From NCBI GenBank assembly GCA_038529355.1, contig JBCBDU010000023.1:1-52246 (forward strand): a stretch of 52,246 nt of DNA, read 5' to 3'. Numbering within the stretch: position 1 is the stretch's first letter; each line of letters begins with the position of its first letter. The notes under the pieces were generated by a model. It had not been told where the DNA came from. It did no database searches and saw only the letters and a list, made by a program, of their open reading frames with translations. The DNA comes from CALBPI01 sp038529355 (lineage in GTDB: Bacteria > Pseudomonadota > Gammaproteobacteria > Steroidobacterales > Woeseiaceae). Shown here one piece after another: positions 33,565 through 42,858 of the stretch. A program made the translations under genes and the position numbers.

Positions 33565-34571
33565 GCGATTCTGGCCATTGCCGCGCGCAACGTGTCTGCC
33601 GCTTGTTCGGGCGTCAAGTCGCGTTGCGGCTCACCGAGCATTTCGTAACCCACCATGAATTTCTTGACGGTCGCCGAGCGCAGCAGAGGCGGATAAAAAT
33701 GTGCGTGCAACCGCCAGCCGTCGCTACCATCTGCTGGTGCATTGTGCCAGCCCATCGAGTACGGAAACGCCGTATCAAACACGGCGTCGTAGGTCTGGCA
33801 CAACTGCCCCAGCACGCTCGCAAGACTGTCGCGTGCGCGGTCTGACAGTTGTGCAAGCGTTGCGACCTCGTCACGCGCAATCACGATCACTTCGAACGGC
33901 CAGACAGCCCAATACGGTACAACCACCAGCCAATGCTCGTTGTCGACGATGACGCGTTGCTGTTGTGCGATCTCACGATCGGCATAGTCACCGAGAAGAT
34001 CGCTGCCATGCGTGGCACGGTAGCTCGCTTGCGTGGCGCTCTCGCGTTCGGCTTCAGTTGGCAGTGTGTCGGTCGCCCAGATTTGGCCGTGCGGGTGCGG
34101 GTTGGAGCAGCCCATCGCGCTGCCGCGATTCTCGAAAATTTGCACCCAATTGAATGATTGTGACAGGTGCTCGTATTCCTGCGCCCATGTATTCACCACT
34201 TGCCGTAGCGCGGCGTCACCCAAATCTGCCATCGTCAGGTCGTGGCGCGGGCTATAACAAATCACGCGGCAGGTGCCGGCAACCGCAGCACGCCGGAACA
34301 GTGCGTCGTCGCTGTTGCCGCTGGCGTCCGGTGTCGCCAGCAAGGCGGGGAAGTCGTTGTCGAACACGAATACGTCGGCGTAGTCGGGATTGTGTTGACC
34401 GCCACTGCGGGTGTTGCCCGGGCACAGGTAACACTGCGGGTCGTAGTGCGGACGCTCGTCCTTGCCAGCCGTTTCCTGCTGGCCTTGCCACGGCCGCTGC
34501 GTGCGATGCGGGGAAACAAGAACCCAGCTATCGGTCAGCGGGTTGTAGCGGCGATGCGGTTGGTCGGTCAT
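33561..34571 (-). CDS. galT: Galactose-1-phosphate uridylyltransferase
   Basis: A 336-residue Leloir enzyme that exchanges UMP between UDP-glucose and galactose-1-phosphate. The catalytic His-Pro-His is in 'SNPHPHGQIWAT' (His159, nucleophile His161). A zinc-type pair lies at Cys47 and Cys50 in 'CYLCPGN', and 'VFDNDFPAL' and 'NRGSAMGCSNP' are typical of type 1 GalT. It overlaps galK by 4 nt (ATGA) and is the last gene of the operon. Confidence 0.95.
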   Translation of the reverse strand: MTDQPHRRYNPLTDSWVLVSPHRTQRPWQGQQETAGKDERPHYDPQCYLCPGNTRSGGQHNPDYADVFVFDNDFPALLATPDASGNSDDALFRRAAVAGTCRVICYSPRHDLTMADLGDAALRQVVNTWAQEYEHLSQSFNWVQIFENRGSAMGCSNPHPHGQIWATDTLPTEAERESATQASYRATHGSDLLGDYADREIAQQQRVIVDNEHWLVVVPYWAVWPFEVIVIARDEVATLAQLSDRARDSLASVLGQLCQTYDAVFDTAFPYSMGWHNAPADGSDGWRLHAHFYPPLLRSATVKKFMVGYEMLGEPQRDLTPEQAADTLRAAMARIA

Positions 34572-35752
34572 GAATTCAGAGCCTCACTGATACTTCGGGC
34601 GCCGGCGGACGGATGCACAACTAATGTGCGCGCGTTGATACCGGTCGCTTGCGCATAGCGGTTGGTCAGCACGCCGGCGACGTGCTCAACCTCTGCCTCA
34701 ATGGCCGGCACAATGACCGCGCCGCCAAACCCGCCGCCGGTCATCCGGGCGCCAATGACGCCTTCATCGTGCAGATCGCTGGCGAGCGCAACCAAGAGAT
34801 CAACTTCGGATACGCTGTTCTGGAAGTCATCGCGCAAACTTGCGTGACCGGCGTACATCAGCTCGGCCATTAGCTCGCGATCGCCGTGCTCCAGCGCGAC
34901 CACCATATCCTTGACGCGTGCATTTTCGGTTACAACGTGCAAAGCCCGGCGCCGTGGCACGTCGCCGAGTTCAGCGCGCTCCAGATCGGCAACGCTGACA
35001 TCTCGCAGCGATTTGCCGAGCGCCACTTGTGCCGCTTCGCAATCGGCACGTCGAGCGCCGTAACCGCCGTCGGAGAGGTCGTGCTTGACGCCACTGTCGA
35101 TCACCAGAAACGCCAGGTCCTCGTCAGCCGGTGTGACCAAGTCTGCGGTGAGTGAACGGTTGTCGAGCATCATCAGCGCGCCGTGCACCCCATTGGCGAC
35201 GCTGAACTGATCCATCGTGCCGCATGGCACACCGGCATAGCGATGCTCAGCCTGTTGCGCCAGTGACACAATGTCGGCGGTAGGTAAGTGCTTGCCGGTG
35301 GCGGCCAGCAGCAAGTGCGCAGCGCCCACCTCCAGCGCAGCGCTGCTCGACAGACCAGCACCCGATGGCAGGTCGCTGTCGATCATGATCTGCAGGCCGG
35401 TCGGCGGAACATCAAGCGCCGCCAGCCCCTCAATGACGCCGCGAATGTAGTCACTCCAGTTGCCGACCGTTGGCAGCGGCCGCTCGGTCAGATCGATGTG
35501 CTGGCGGTCGCGCGAGCTCGACGAGCACAACGTGATGCGCGGTTCATCGACTGGCGCGGCGACCAATACAACATAGCGATCAATGGCGAACGGCAGACAT
35601 AACCCATCGGTGTAGTCGGTATGGTCGCCAATCAGGTTGACGCGACCAGGCGCGATAGCAGCCAGTGACGGACGTCGGTCGTAACACTGCGTAAAACGTT
35701 TGCTCGTTTTTTCGAGCAGCGTTTGCTCGTGCCGGCTCAGCGTTTGCGTCAT
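34568..35752 (-). CDS. galK: Galactokinase
   Basis: A 394-residue GHMP kinase that phosphorylates alpha-D-galactose at C1. It has motif 1 'GRVNLIGDHTDYTDG' (36-50), motif 2 'LPSGAGLSSSAALEVG' and motif 3 'GARMTGGGFGGAV'. The usual Glu of GEHTDY, a galactose contact in characterised GalK proteins, is Asp43 here, a conservative change. ATG 35752 forms an ATGA overlap with the GH42 stop and has GGA upstream; an in-frame GTG 12 nt earlier is less likely. Confidence 0.95.
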   Translation of the reverse strand: MTQTLSRHEQTLLEKTSKRFTQCYDRRPSLAAIAPGRVNLIGDHTDYTDGLCLPFAIDRYVVLVAAPVDEPRITLCSSSSRDRQHIDLTERPLPTVGNWSDYIRGVIEGLAALDVPPTGLQIMIDSDLPSGAGLSSSAALEVGAAHLLLAATGKHLPTADIVSLAQQAEHRYAGVPCGTMDQFSVANGVHGALMMLDNRSLTADLVTPADEDLAFLVIDSGVKHDLSDGGYGARRADCEAAQVALGKSLRDVSVADLERAELGDVPRRRALHVVTENARVKDMVVALEHGDRELMAELMYAGHASLRDDFQNSVSEVDLLVALASDLHDEGVIGARMTGGGFGGAVIVPAIEAEVEHVAGVLTNRYAQATGINARTLVVHPSAGARSISEALNS

Positions 35753-37692
35753 GTTGATTTCCACACCACGACGTCGTGCGCAGCAATTCTCGGGCCGCCG
35801 ATGACATAGTCATGCGCTGTGTCCAGCCGACAGACTGTGTTGCCGTAATTCACGGCAATCGTGTATTTGCCACGACGCGTGATGCGCACGTCGCTTGGCA
35901 ATGTCGTACGCGTAATGTGTGCGTCATCGCACGCCGCCGCCACAACATCCGTCAGCATGGCATCGCTGACGCACGCGTTCACATAGCGGCAGCGCCCATG
36001 CTGATACAGCAGGCCGCGGCCGTCATAGGTGCGATAGAGTGGTTGCAGCTGCGTATCGAGCTGTTCAAGCCACTGATAGACATAGCGGTCGCGCGGTTGT
36101 TCATCGATGCCGGCGATAACGCCGTCGCGCATGGCATCCATCGTCACCATTTTTGCCGGCAACAATGATTGCAAGGCGCCGGGCGCAAGCGTTGGCGGGA
36201 TCGACAGCTCGTCGGTTTTGCTGCCGGTGCGCGGACCACAGATCATCTGCATGTCGCCATCCTGCAACTGCCCGATCAGTGTTGTGCTCACATGGGGCAA
36301 ACACGGCAGCATCACGAGCGCATAGCCGTCGAGGTTGGCGTCCGGCGGCACGATGTCGATGTCGACCCCTTGTGTTCGTGCGGCGCTGTAATAGGCCATC
36401 GCGACAGCCAGCGCATCGTAGCTATGCTGCTGCGGTTGAATGCGCATCATCCAGGCCGCTTCATAGTCGAACACCAGCGCTACGCGCGACTGCGCCCGAT
36501 CCTCCAAGGACAATCGATCCAGCTCCTTGCTGAACTGCGCCACTTCCACGTGCGCATTCGCTGGTTGGTTGTCCGGTCGCAACAAGCCTGCGTGCATTTG
36601 TTCTTGCGCGAACGGCGCCTGACGCCAGCGGAAATACGACACGAGCTCTGCGCCGTGCGCGACGGCCTCCCAGCTCCACAGGCGCACCATGCCATTGGCG
36701 GGTTGGGCATTACTGTAGGCCCAGTTCACGGCGCCGGGTTGTTGCTCCATGACGCCGAAGCGGCCCTGACCGACGGCGTGGTACAGATCGTGATGGAACG
36801 CCGCCCAGTCCGGGTGACCGGTGCGTCGATAGCGCGCCTTGGTCTCACCATCGAACCAGCTTTGGTCCAGGAAACCGAGCGGGTAGCTGTCCCATGTTGC
36901 AACGTCGAGGTGTTTGGCCAGTTTGAAATGATCGAAGTCGACGAAGTTGCCCATGAAGTTGTGGGTGGTCCATGCCGACTCGCGCGCATGTTGTACGACC
37001 AGCGCCCGCTGCGCTTCGCTAAAGGCAACCATCTGATCGGAGCTGAAACGCTGAAATGCCAGTCGGTGCGCCGGGTTAGTCTCGGTCACGGCAACCGGCA
37101 AGCCGACGTCTTCAAAGCGTGCGTAGGTTTGACTCCAGAACACGTTGCCCCACGCAGTGTTCAACGCATTGATGTTGTCGTAGCGTGCGCGTAGCCAGGT
37201 ATGGAAAGCGCGCAACGCAGCAGGCGAATAGCACAACGTTGTGTCATGACAGCCGAACTCATTATCTAGCTGCCAGCCACCGACCGCAGCATGGTCGCCG
37301 TAGCGTTCGAGCATTTTGGTGCAAATCGACAACGCGGCCGAGAGGAATTCAACACTCGACGTGCTGTAGTGGCGGCGTGAGCCAAAACCGCGCCGGTGCC
37401 CTTGCGCATCGACCGGCAGCAGGTCATCGATCTTGTCGACGAGCCAGCGCGGCGGGCAGGCGGTCGGCGTGCCCATGATAATCGTCAATCCGGCATTGGC
37501 CAGCGAGTCGACGGCGCGATCGAGCCAGTCCCATTCATATTGACCATCAGCGGGCTCGATATTCGCCCAGGCAAATTCTCCGATGCGCACGTGACTGATG
37601 CCTAGCGCGCGCATCTGCCTGGCGTCGTCGGCCCACTGCGACTCAGGCCAGTGTTCGGGGTAATAACAGACGCCGATATTGGGAGTGCTCAT
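35749..37692 (-). CDS. Beta-galactosidase, GH42
   Basis: A 647-residue glycoside hydrolase of family 42 with no signal peptide, so it acts in the cytoplasm on imported beta-galactosides. The start 'GVCYYPEHWPESQWADDARQ' is diagnostic. The acid/base is Glu145 in 'GGWQLDNEFGCHD' and the nucleophile is Glu316 in 'VMEQQPG'. The trimerisation and C-terminal beta domains are present at normal length. It overlaps both neighbours by 4 nt, so all four genes 39800 to 33561 form one tightly coupled operon. Confidence 0.95.
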   Translation of the reverse strand: MSTPNIGVCYYPEHWPESQWADDARQMRALGISHVRIGEFAWANIEPADGQYEWDWLDRAVDSLANAGLTIIMGTPTACPPRWLVDKIDDLLPVDAQGHRRGFGSRRHYSTSSVEFLSAALSICTKMLERYGDHAAVGGWQLDNEFGCHDTTLCYSPAALRAFHTWLRARYDNINALNTAWGNVFWSQTYARFEDVGLPVAVTETNPAHRLAFQRFSSDQMVAFSEAQRALVVQHARESAWTTHNFMGNFVDFDHFKLAKHLDVATWDSYPLGFLDQSWFDGETKARYRRTGHPDWAAFHHDLYHAVGQGRFGVMEQQPGAVNWAYSNAQPANGMVRLWSWEAVAHGAELVSYFRWRQAPFAQEQMHAGLLRPDNQPANAHVEVAQFSKELDRLSLEDRAQSRVALVFDYEAAWMMRIQPQQHSYDALAVAMAYYSAARTQGVDIDIVPPDANLDGYALVMLPCLPHVSTTLIGQLQDGDMQMICGPRTGSKTDELSIPPTLAPGALQSLLPAKMVTMDAMRDGVIAGIDEQPRDRYVYQWLEQLDTQLQPLYRTYDGRGLLYQHGRCRYVNACVSDAMLTDVVAAACDDAHITRTTLPSDVRITRRGKYTIAVNYGNTVCRLDTAHDYVIGGPRIAAHDVVVWKST

Positions 37693-39800
37693 GACGGGAC
37701 GACCTCAAGCTCGAAGCACTGCGCCTGATCCGGCAACAGCACTGGGGGTTGGAAACCAGCTGCTGCCAGTGCGGCGCCAGTTGTGCGGGCAACCAGCGTG
37801 CGCTCGAAGGTCAGGCAGTCCAGCGAGTGCACGGCATAGCGCGCCTGCGGGTCAAGGCCGCGGCAGCGCAATGGGGCCAGTATGGGTTGGTGTGGTGTGT
37901 CCAGCAGCGCGTTCGTGATGATTGCGCGCTGGCGATCTTCGGAGACCTGCGCGCGCGCGACTACTGCCGCTTCGTTGCTGTCGATAAACCAGGTCGTGCC
38001 CGTGTGCAGCCAGTCGCGGTTGTGAATGTACCAGTGGGCAGCACGCCGCAGCACTGCCTGGTCGCCTTCGCTGATGCCATCCTTGTTCGGTTCGACGCCG
38101 AAGTGTCCGAGCAGCGCGGTCGCGACGCGAAACGACAGTGCCTGATAGCGACCCGTTGTATCGCTGATCGCACTGCCGACGTGTGCGCCCATAACCTCTG
38201 GCGGGAAGAACAGGCTGAAGCCGTGTTGGATACGCTGGCGATCGTGCGGGTCGTGATTGTCGCTGGTCCAGATGCGTTCGCCGCGGCGCAACAGCGCATA
38301 GTCGGCGCGCGCACCGCCCGATGAACAAATCTCGATTTCGCAGTCCGGGCATGCTGCGCGCACGGCATCCAGCAGCCGGTATATCGCTTGCGCCATACGC
38401 GCCTCGCCCTGGCGACGATCCACCAATGCGTGCGCCAGATCGCGATTCATATCCCATTTGAGATAGCCCAGACCATAGCGACGTACGACGCCGGTAATGT
38501 GTCCCAGCAGGTACTCAAAGACATCGTCACGACAGATGTTTAGTGCATATTGATGCCTGCCGAGCGGTTGCTGGCGCTGCGGATCGCCGAGAATCCATTC
38601 CGGATGTTCGCGAAAGACATCGCTGTCCTCGTTCGCCATTTCAGGCTCGATCCACAAACCCGGCTCCATGCCAGCGGCGCGTACCGCGTCGAAGATCGGC
38701 TCCAGGCCGTTCGGATATTTGCGTTTGGATACGGTCCAGTTACCTAGGCCTGCGAGGTCGTTATTGCGATTGCTAAACCAGCCGTCGTCGAGCACAAAGC
38801 GCTCGGCACCGAGCTGCTTCGCCTCCGCGACCAGCGCAAGCGTGCTGGCTTCGCTGTGGTTGAAATACACCGCCTCCCACGTGTTGTAGTGCACGGGTCG
38901 CGGCTTGCGTGCCAGCCCCGACGGCAGCACCTGATTGCGGACAAAGCGATGCAGATTGTGGATCAACGGGTTGTAGCCCGATTCGCTCACGCACGCGTGC
39001 AGCTCTGGCGCCTGCCACGCATCACCCGGCTGCAATTGTTGCTCGCCATTGCTGAACAACACGCCGAGTTGAACGTAGGGTCGACCGTCGCGCGCGCGAC
39101 CGACCCAGATGCGGTGATTGCCGCTCCAGGCGAGGTGCATCGCTGCCGCATAGCCGGTGTCGGCGCTGAAGCCCGCGCTGCCTGTCAGCAAGCCCGGAAA
39201 ACTGTTGTGGGAGGTACGACCCGCACGGTTATCGCGCAGCAGCGCGCTGGCACCGATGGGTTCGCGCCGCTGCGTGAATTCCTGGGCCCAACGGCCGGTC
39301 AGTGAGCAGACCTCCGAGTGCGGGTGTGGCAAAGGCAAAACGCCACTCGCCAGCCAATCTACGTGCAGTACGTTGTCGCCCAGGTTCTTGACGCTGTTGC
39401 GCAGCGTTAACACGTCGGAGTCTGGATCCAGCGCCACCGTCAACGTCATCTGCACTTCGTTGATCTGTTCGACGCAGACGAACGTCGCCGAGTGAGCGTC
39501 TACATCCGCGCGCTCAAGTGCAGCCTGGCTGATGGAATGCTCGCCGTTGCGATGCGCAAGAATGCCCGGGAAGCCGGCAAAACCCGTGCCGCTTTCAGGT
39601 AGCAGTGTCAGCGCCTCGGGCAAGTCGAGAGCTGCCGGTACCGGTGGTCGTGACAGTGCTGCACAAAACTCGTCGAGTGCCAATGCGTCGGGTAACCGGG
39701 CGCCCCAGTAGGTCACCGCCGGCATGTTGCGCTGCAGCTGCAAAACGACAGTGCACTGCGCACTGTCGATGCGCCAATGGTGTTCTTGTTGTTGGTTCAT
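37689..39800 (-). CDS. Alpha-galactosidase, GH36
   Basis: A 703-residue retaining alpha-galactosidase of family 36 with no signal peptide, likely acting on imported raffinose-, melibiose- or galactomannan-type oligosaccharides. It has the N-terminal beta-sandwich, then the barrel with 'NTWEAVYFNHSE', 'FVLDDGWF', nucleophile Asp450 in 'YLKWDMNRD', 'CSSGGARAD' and acid/base Asp514 in 'WTSDNHD'. A strong GGGGGGAG ribosome-binding site precedes the ATG. It is the first gene of the galactoside operon; an inverted repeat lies about 86-110 nt upstream. Confidence 0.95.
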   Translation of the reverse strand: MNQQQEHHWRIDSAQCTVVLQLQRNMPAVTYWGARLPDALALDEFCAALSRPPVPAALDLPEALTLLPESGTGFAGFPGILAHRNGEHSISQAALERADVDAHSATFVCVEQINEVQMTLTVALDPDSDVLTLRNSVKNLGDNVLHVDWLASGVLPLPHPHSEVCSLTGRWAQEFTQRREPIGASALLRDNRAGRTSHNSFPGLLTGSAGFSADTGYAAAMHLAWSGNHRIWVGRARDGRPYVQLGVLFSNGEQQLQPGDAWQAPELHACVSESGYNPLIHNLHRFVRNQVLPSGLARKPRPVHYNTWEAVYFNHSEASTLALVAEAKQLGAERFVLDDGWFSNRNNDLAGLGNWTVSKRKYPNGLEPIFDAVRAAGMEPGLWIEPEMANEDSDVFREHPEWILGDPQRQQPLGRHQYALNICRDDVFEYLLGHITGVVRRYGLGYLKWDMNRDLAHALVDRRQGEARMAQAIYRLLDAVRAACPDCEIEICSSGGARADYALLRRGERIWTSDNHDPHDRQRIQHGFSLFFPPEVMGAHVGSAISDTTGRYQALSFRVATALLGHFGVEPNKDGISEGDQAVLRRAAHWYIHNRDWLHTGTTWFIDSNEAAVVARAQVSEDRQRAIITNALLDTPHQPILAPLRCRGLDPQARYAVHSLDCLTFERTLVARTTGAALAAAGFQPPVLLPDQAQCFELEVVPS

Positions 39801-39885
39801 GCGCAGCTCCCCCCGAGCTCATGCCGCTGGCCTCCGGCCGTCTCAGCGGACAGGCCATGGTATACGATTTTCTGGGGGTTTTAAT

Positions 39886-39910
39886 ATGCCGGCAACGCAT
39901 TTGCCGCCAT
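39886..39910. promoter_or_regulatory. 25-bp inverted repeat, probable operator
   Basis: ATGCCGGCAA (39886-39895), 5-nt spacer, TTGCCGCCAT (39901-39910): the arms match at 9 of 10 positions. It sits between the divergent GH36 operon and glpD. No regulator gene is adjacent. A LacI- or other dimeric-repressor site for galactoside or glycerol-3-phosphate control is plausible (inference). Confidence 0.6.
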
Positions 39911-39972
39911 CATTTTTTGCTACAGTTAGGAGTCAGATTTAACCCGGCAACAGGCCAACGAACGAGGCACGC

Positions 39973-41643
39973 ATGAGCTCGGCACTACGCGATACCAATA
40001 TCGACAAACTGGACGACGGCACGTTTGACGTGTTTGTTGTCGGTGCCGGCATCAACGGCGCGGTCAGCGCGGCTGCGCTCGCCGCGCGCGGCGTGCGCGT
40101 GGCGATTGTCGATGCCGGTGATTTTGCCGGATTGACCAGCTCGCAATCGTCGAATCTTGCTTGGGGCGGCATTAAGTATCTCGAGAATCAGGAATTCGGC
40201 TTGGTGTGGAATTTGTGCAAATCGCGCAACACGCTGATGCGCGCCTATCCATCGACGGTAAAAGAAGCCCGGTTTCTGGCGGCCGTACCCAAGGGCTTTC
40301 GCTGGCCCCGGTTTGTGCTGTATCTCGGTGCGCTGCTGTACTGGGCTTTTGGCCGGTTCGCGACCCGTGCGCCGTCTTACCTCTCCAAGAGTGCGTTGAT
40401 TGGTCGAGAACCGGTGCTGCGCGCGGATGCGACAACCGGCGGCATGGAATATTCCGACTGTTATCTGTACGACAACGACGCGCGGTTCGTCTTCAACTTC
40501 GTTCGCGCGGCTATGGATAGCGGAGCCATTGCCGCCAACTATGTGCGCGTTACCGATGCGCAACGACGCGATGGCGTGTGGCAACTAGCGTTGCGCGACG
40601 AAGAGACCGGGCGTGAGTTCACCAGTCGCGCCGACGTATTGGTGAATGCCTGCGGTCCCGAAGCTGATGCGCTAAATCGCATCACCGGCCACGCAACGGC
40701 GCATCGTCACGTGTTCTCGAAAGGCATTCATTTGATCGTCGATCGCGTCACGGACAGTCGCCGCATTTTGACGTCGTTTGCCAGTGACGGGCGGCTATAT
40801 TTTGCGATTCCGATGGGCGCACGCACGTGCATCGGCACGACCGATACGCGCGTTGACAGCTGGCATACCGAGGTCAGCGAAGCTGATCGCCAGTTTGTGC
40901 TGGACAACGCCAATCACTTGCTGAAGCTGGACGAGCCGCTAACCCGCGATGACATTATTTCCGAGCGATGCGGTGTGCGACCGTTGGCGGTCAAGTCGTT
41001 GACCAACGATGCGACAGACTGGCTCGAACTATCGCGCAAGCACGCGATCGATATTGACCGCGAGCAACGTCAGTTGACGATTTTCGGTGGCAAGCTAACC
41101 GATTGCCTGAACGTCGGCGACGAGATTTGTGACACGGTTGCCGAGCTGGGCGTGGCGGTGCCGTACGCGGAGCAGATCTGGTATGGCGAGCCCCCGACGG
41201 CCACGCATCAGGAGTTTTTGCGCCAGGCACGGCTGATGGACCTGGACAGCTATACGCATCCGAATTCGACTGAGCCGCTGACGATGCGCTTTTGGCGACG
41301 CTATGGCGCGAATGCAATCGGCATGCTGGAGCGCATCCGCGAGAATCCGCAGATGGTTGAACCGCTGATGCGCAACACCGATTACTTGCGCTGTGAGGTT
41401 GAATACACACAGCGTCGCGAGATGGTGACGCAGCTCGACGATTTTCTGCGCCGGCGATCGAAGATCACGATGGTCGTACGCGAGTCTGAAGTCATCGCGG
41501 CGCCCGGTTTGACTGAGGCCTGCCGTATTCTGTTCGGCGAGCAGGCCGATGCGAAACTCAAAGAGTATTTGGCGCGCGCCGATGTTTCCGTCGATGCCGA
41601 TTCGCCGTTAGCCGCGCGCGCAGCGGATCGCCTCGCCAGCTAA
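39973..41643 (+). CDS. glpD: Glycerol-3-phosphate dehydrogenase/oxidase
   Basis: A 556-residue FAD enzyme oxidising glycerol-3-phosphate to dihydroxyacetone phosphate at the membrane. The FAD motif is 'VFVVGAGINGAVSAAALAARG', read from about residue 19, followed by 'GLTSSQSSNLAWGGIKYLE', 'IPMGARTCIGTTDT' and 'SERCGVRPL'; the C-terminal DAO_C helical domain is complete. With WS/DGAT in the window, glycerol from triacylglycerol turnover is one possible substrate source. No glpF or glpK is nearby. Confidence 0.93.
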   Translation: MSSALRDTNIDKLDDGTFDVFVVGAGINGAVSAAALAARGVRVAIVDAGDFAGLTSSQSSNLAWGGIKYLENQEFGLVWNLCKSRNTLMRAYPSTVKEARFLAAVPKGFRWPRFVLYLGALLYWAFGRFATRAPSYLSKSALIGREPVLRADATTGGMEYSDCYLYDNDARFVFNFVRAAMDSGAIAANYVRVTDAQRRDGVWQLALRDEETGREFTSRADVLVNACGPEADALNRITGHATAHRHVFSKGIHLIVDRVTDSRRILTSFASDGRLYFAIPMGARTCIGTTDTRVDSWHTEVSEADRQFVLDNANHLLKLDEPLTRDDIISERCGVRPLAVKSLTNDATDWLELSRKHAIDIDREQRQLTIFGGKLTDCLNVGDEICDTVAELGVAVPYAEQIWYGEPPTATHQEFLRQARLMDLDSYTHPNSTEPLTMRFWRRYGANAIGMLERIRENPQMVEPLMRNTDYLRCEVEYTQRREMVTQLDDFLRRRSKITMVVRESEVIAAPGLTEACRILFGEQADAKLKEYLARADVSVDADSPLAARAADRLAS

Positions 41644-41683
41644 TTCAATTTCACTTCCCAGCATTACCTACAGGCAAACCTTC

Positions 41684-42853
41684 ATGAGCGACAAACAATT
41701 CGATCTCGTCATCTACGGCGCAAGCGGCTTCACCGGAAGATTAGTCGCGGAATATCTGCAGCAGCGTTACGGGGACGATCCGTCGCTGTCTTGGGCCATG
41801 GCGGGCCGTAATGCAGAAAAATTGCAGCAGGTGTGCGAGCTCATTGGTGTGCCGGAGTCAGTGCCGATTCTAGTTGCTGACGGCGATGACGTTGAGTCAC
41901 TGAAAGCGCTCGCTGCGAAGACCAAGGCAATCATCACCACGGTGGGTCCGTATCAATTGTACGGCGACAAACTGGTCGAAGTGTGTGCAAAAACTGGCAC
42001 CGATTACCTGGATCTGTGCGGTGAACCGGCATGGATGCGGCACATGATTGATGCTCATGAGTCGACGGCGAAAGCCAGCGGGGCGCGCATCGTGTTCTCG
42101 TCAGGTTTCGACTCAATCCCTTCCGATCTTGGTGTGTGGAAGCTGCAGCAGCACTGCATCGCAGAAACGGGTAAACCGTCGAGCCACATACTTGGGCGTG
42201 TGCGCAAGATGCAGGGAACGTTCTCCGGTGGGACTGCGGCCAGCGCGAAGGCAACGTTGAAGGCGGCGATGCAGGACCCGGCTGTCATGGCGTTGATGCG
42301 CGATCCCTATTCGCTGATCCCCGGGTTTACCAGCGTCAAACAACTGTCTGGCAACAAGCCAATGTACGATGAGATTGCGGGTAGTTGGGTAACGCCTTTC
42401 GTGATGGCGGCGATCAACGTGCGCAATGTTTTTCGCAGCAACGCGCTGATGGGTTTTCCGTACGGCGAGGACTTTCGCTACGACGAGATGCTGATGACCG
42501 GGCCTGGCGAGAAGGGTGAGCAGATCGCCAAATCGCTGGCCGAGAAAGGCATGATGACCGACAAAGATGGTCCGAAGCCGGGCGAGGGTCCGAGCAAGGA
42601 AGAGCGCGAAGCGGGTTTCTACGACATCTTGTTCATCGCCGAGACTGACGAGGGGTTGATCAAACTGGCGGTAACGGGCGACCGCGATCCGGGTTATGGC
42701 TCAACCTCGAAAATGCTGGCTGAGGCCGGTATATGTCTTGTCAAGGAATGCGCCGAAACACCTGCCGGAATCTGGACGCCTGCGGCCGCGATGGGGCAGC
42801 GTTTGTTCGATCGCATGGTATCCAATGCGGGTCTGACGTTCGAGCGCGAGTAA
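41684..42853 (+). CDS. Saccharopine dehydrogenase-like NADP-binding oxidoreductase
   Basis: A 389-residue protein of the saccharopine dehydrogenase NADP-binding/trans-acting enoyl reductase family. It starts with a Rossmann motif 'YGASGFTGRLVAEYL' and continues with 'WAMAGRNAEKL', 'TTVGPYQLYGDKLVEVC', 'DYLDLCGEP' and 'SSGFDSIPSDLGVW', all family hallmarks. In mycobacteria a member reduces enoyl groups for phenolphthiocerol lipids; elsewhere members are of unknown function. The gene lies 40 nt after glpD in the same direction, so a link to lipid metabolism is possible. Confidence 0.88.
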   Translation: MSDKQFDLVIYGASGFTGRLVAEYLQQRYGDDPSLSWAMAGRNAEKLQQVCELIGVPESVPILVADGDDVESLKALAAKTKAIITTVGPYQLYGDKLVEVCAKTGTDYLDLCGEPAWMRHMIDAHESTAKASGARIVFSSGFDSIPSDLGVWKLQQHCIAETGKPSSHILGRVRKMQGTFSGGTAASAKATLKAAMQDPAVMALMRDPYSLIPGFTSVKQLSGNKPMYDEIAGSWVTPFVMAAINVRNVFRSNALMGFPYGEDFRYDEMLMTGPGEKGEQIAKSLAEKGMMTDKDGPKPGEGPSKEEREAGFYDILFIAETDEGLIKLAVTGDRDPGYGSTSKMLAEAGICLVKECAETPAGIWTPAAAMGQRLFDRMVSNAGLTFERE

Positions 42854-42858
42854 CGCGG

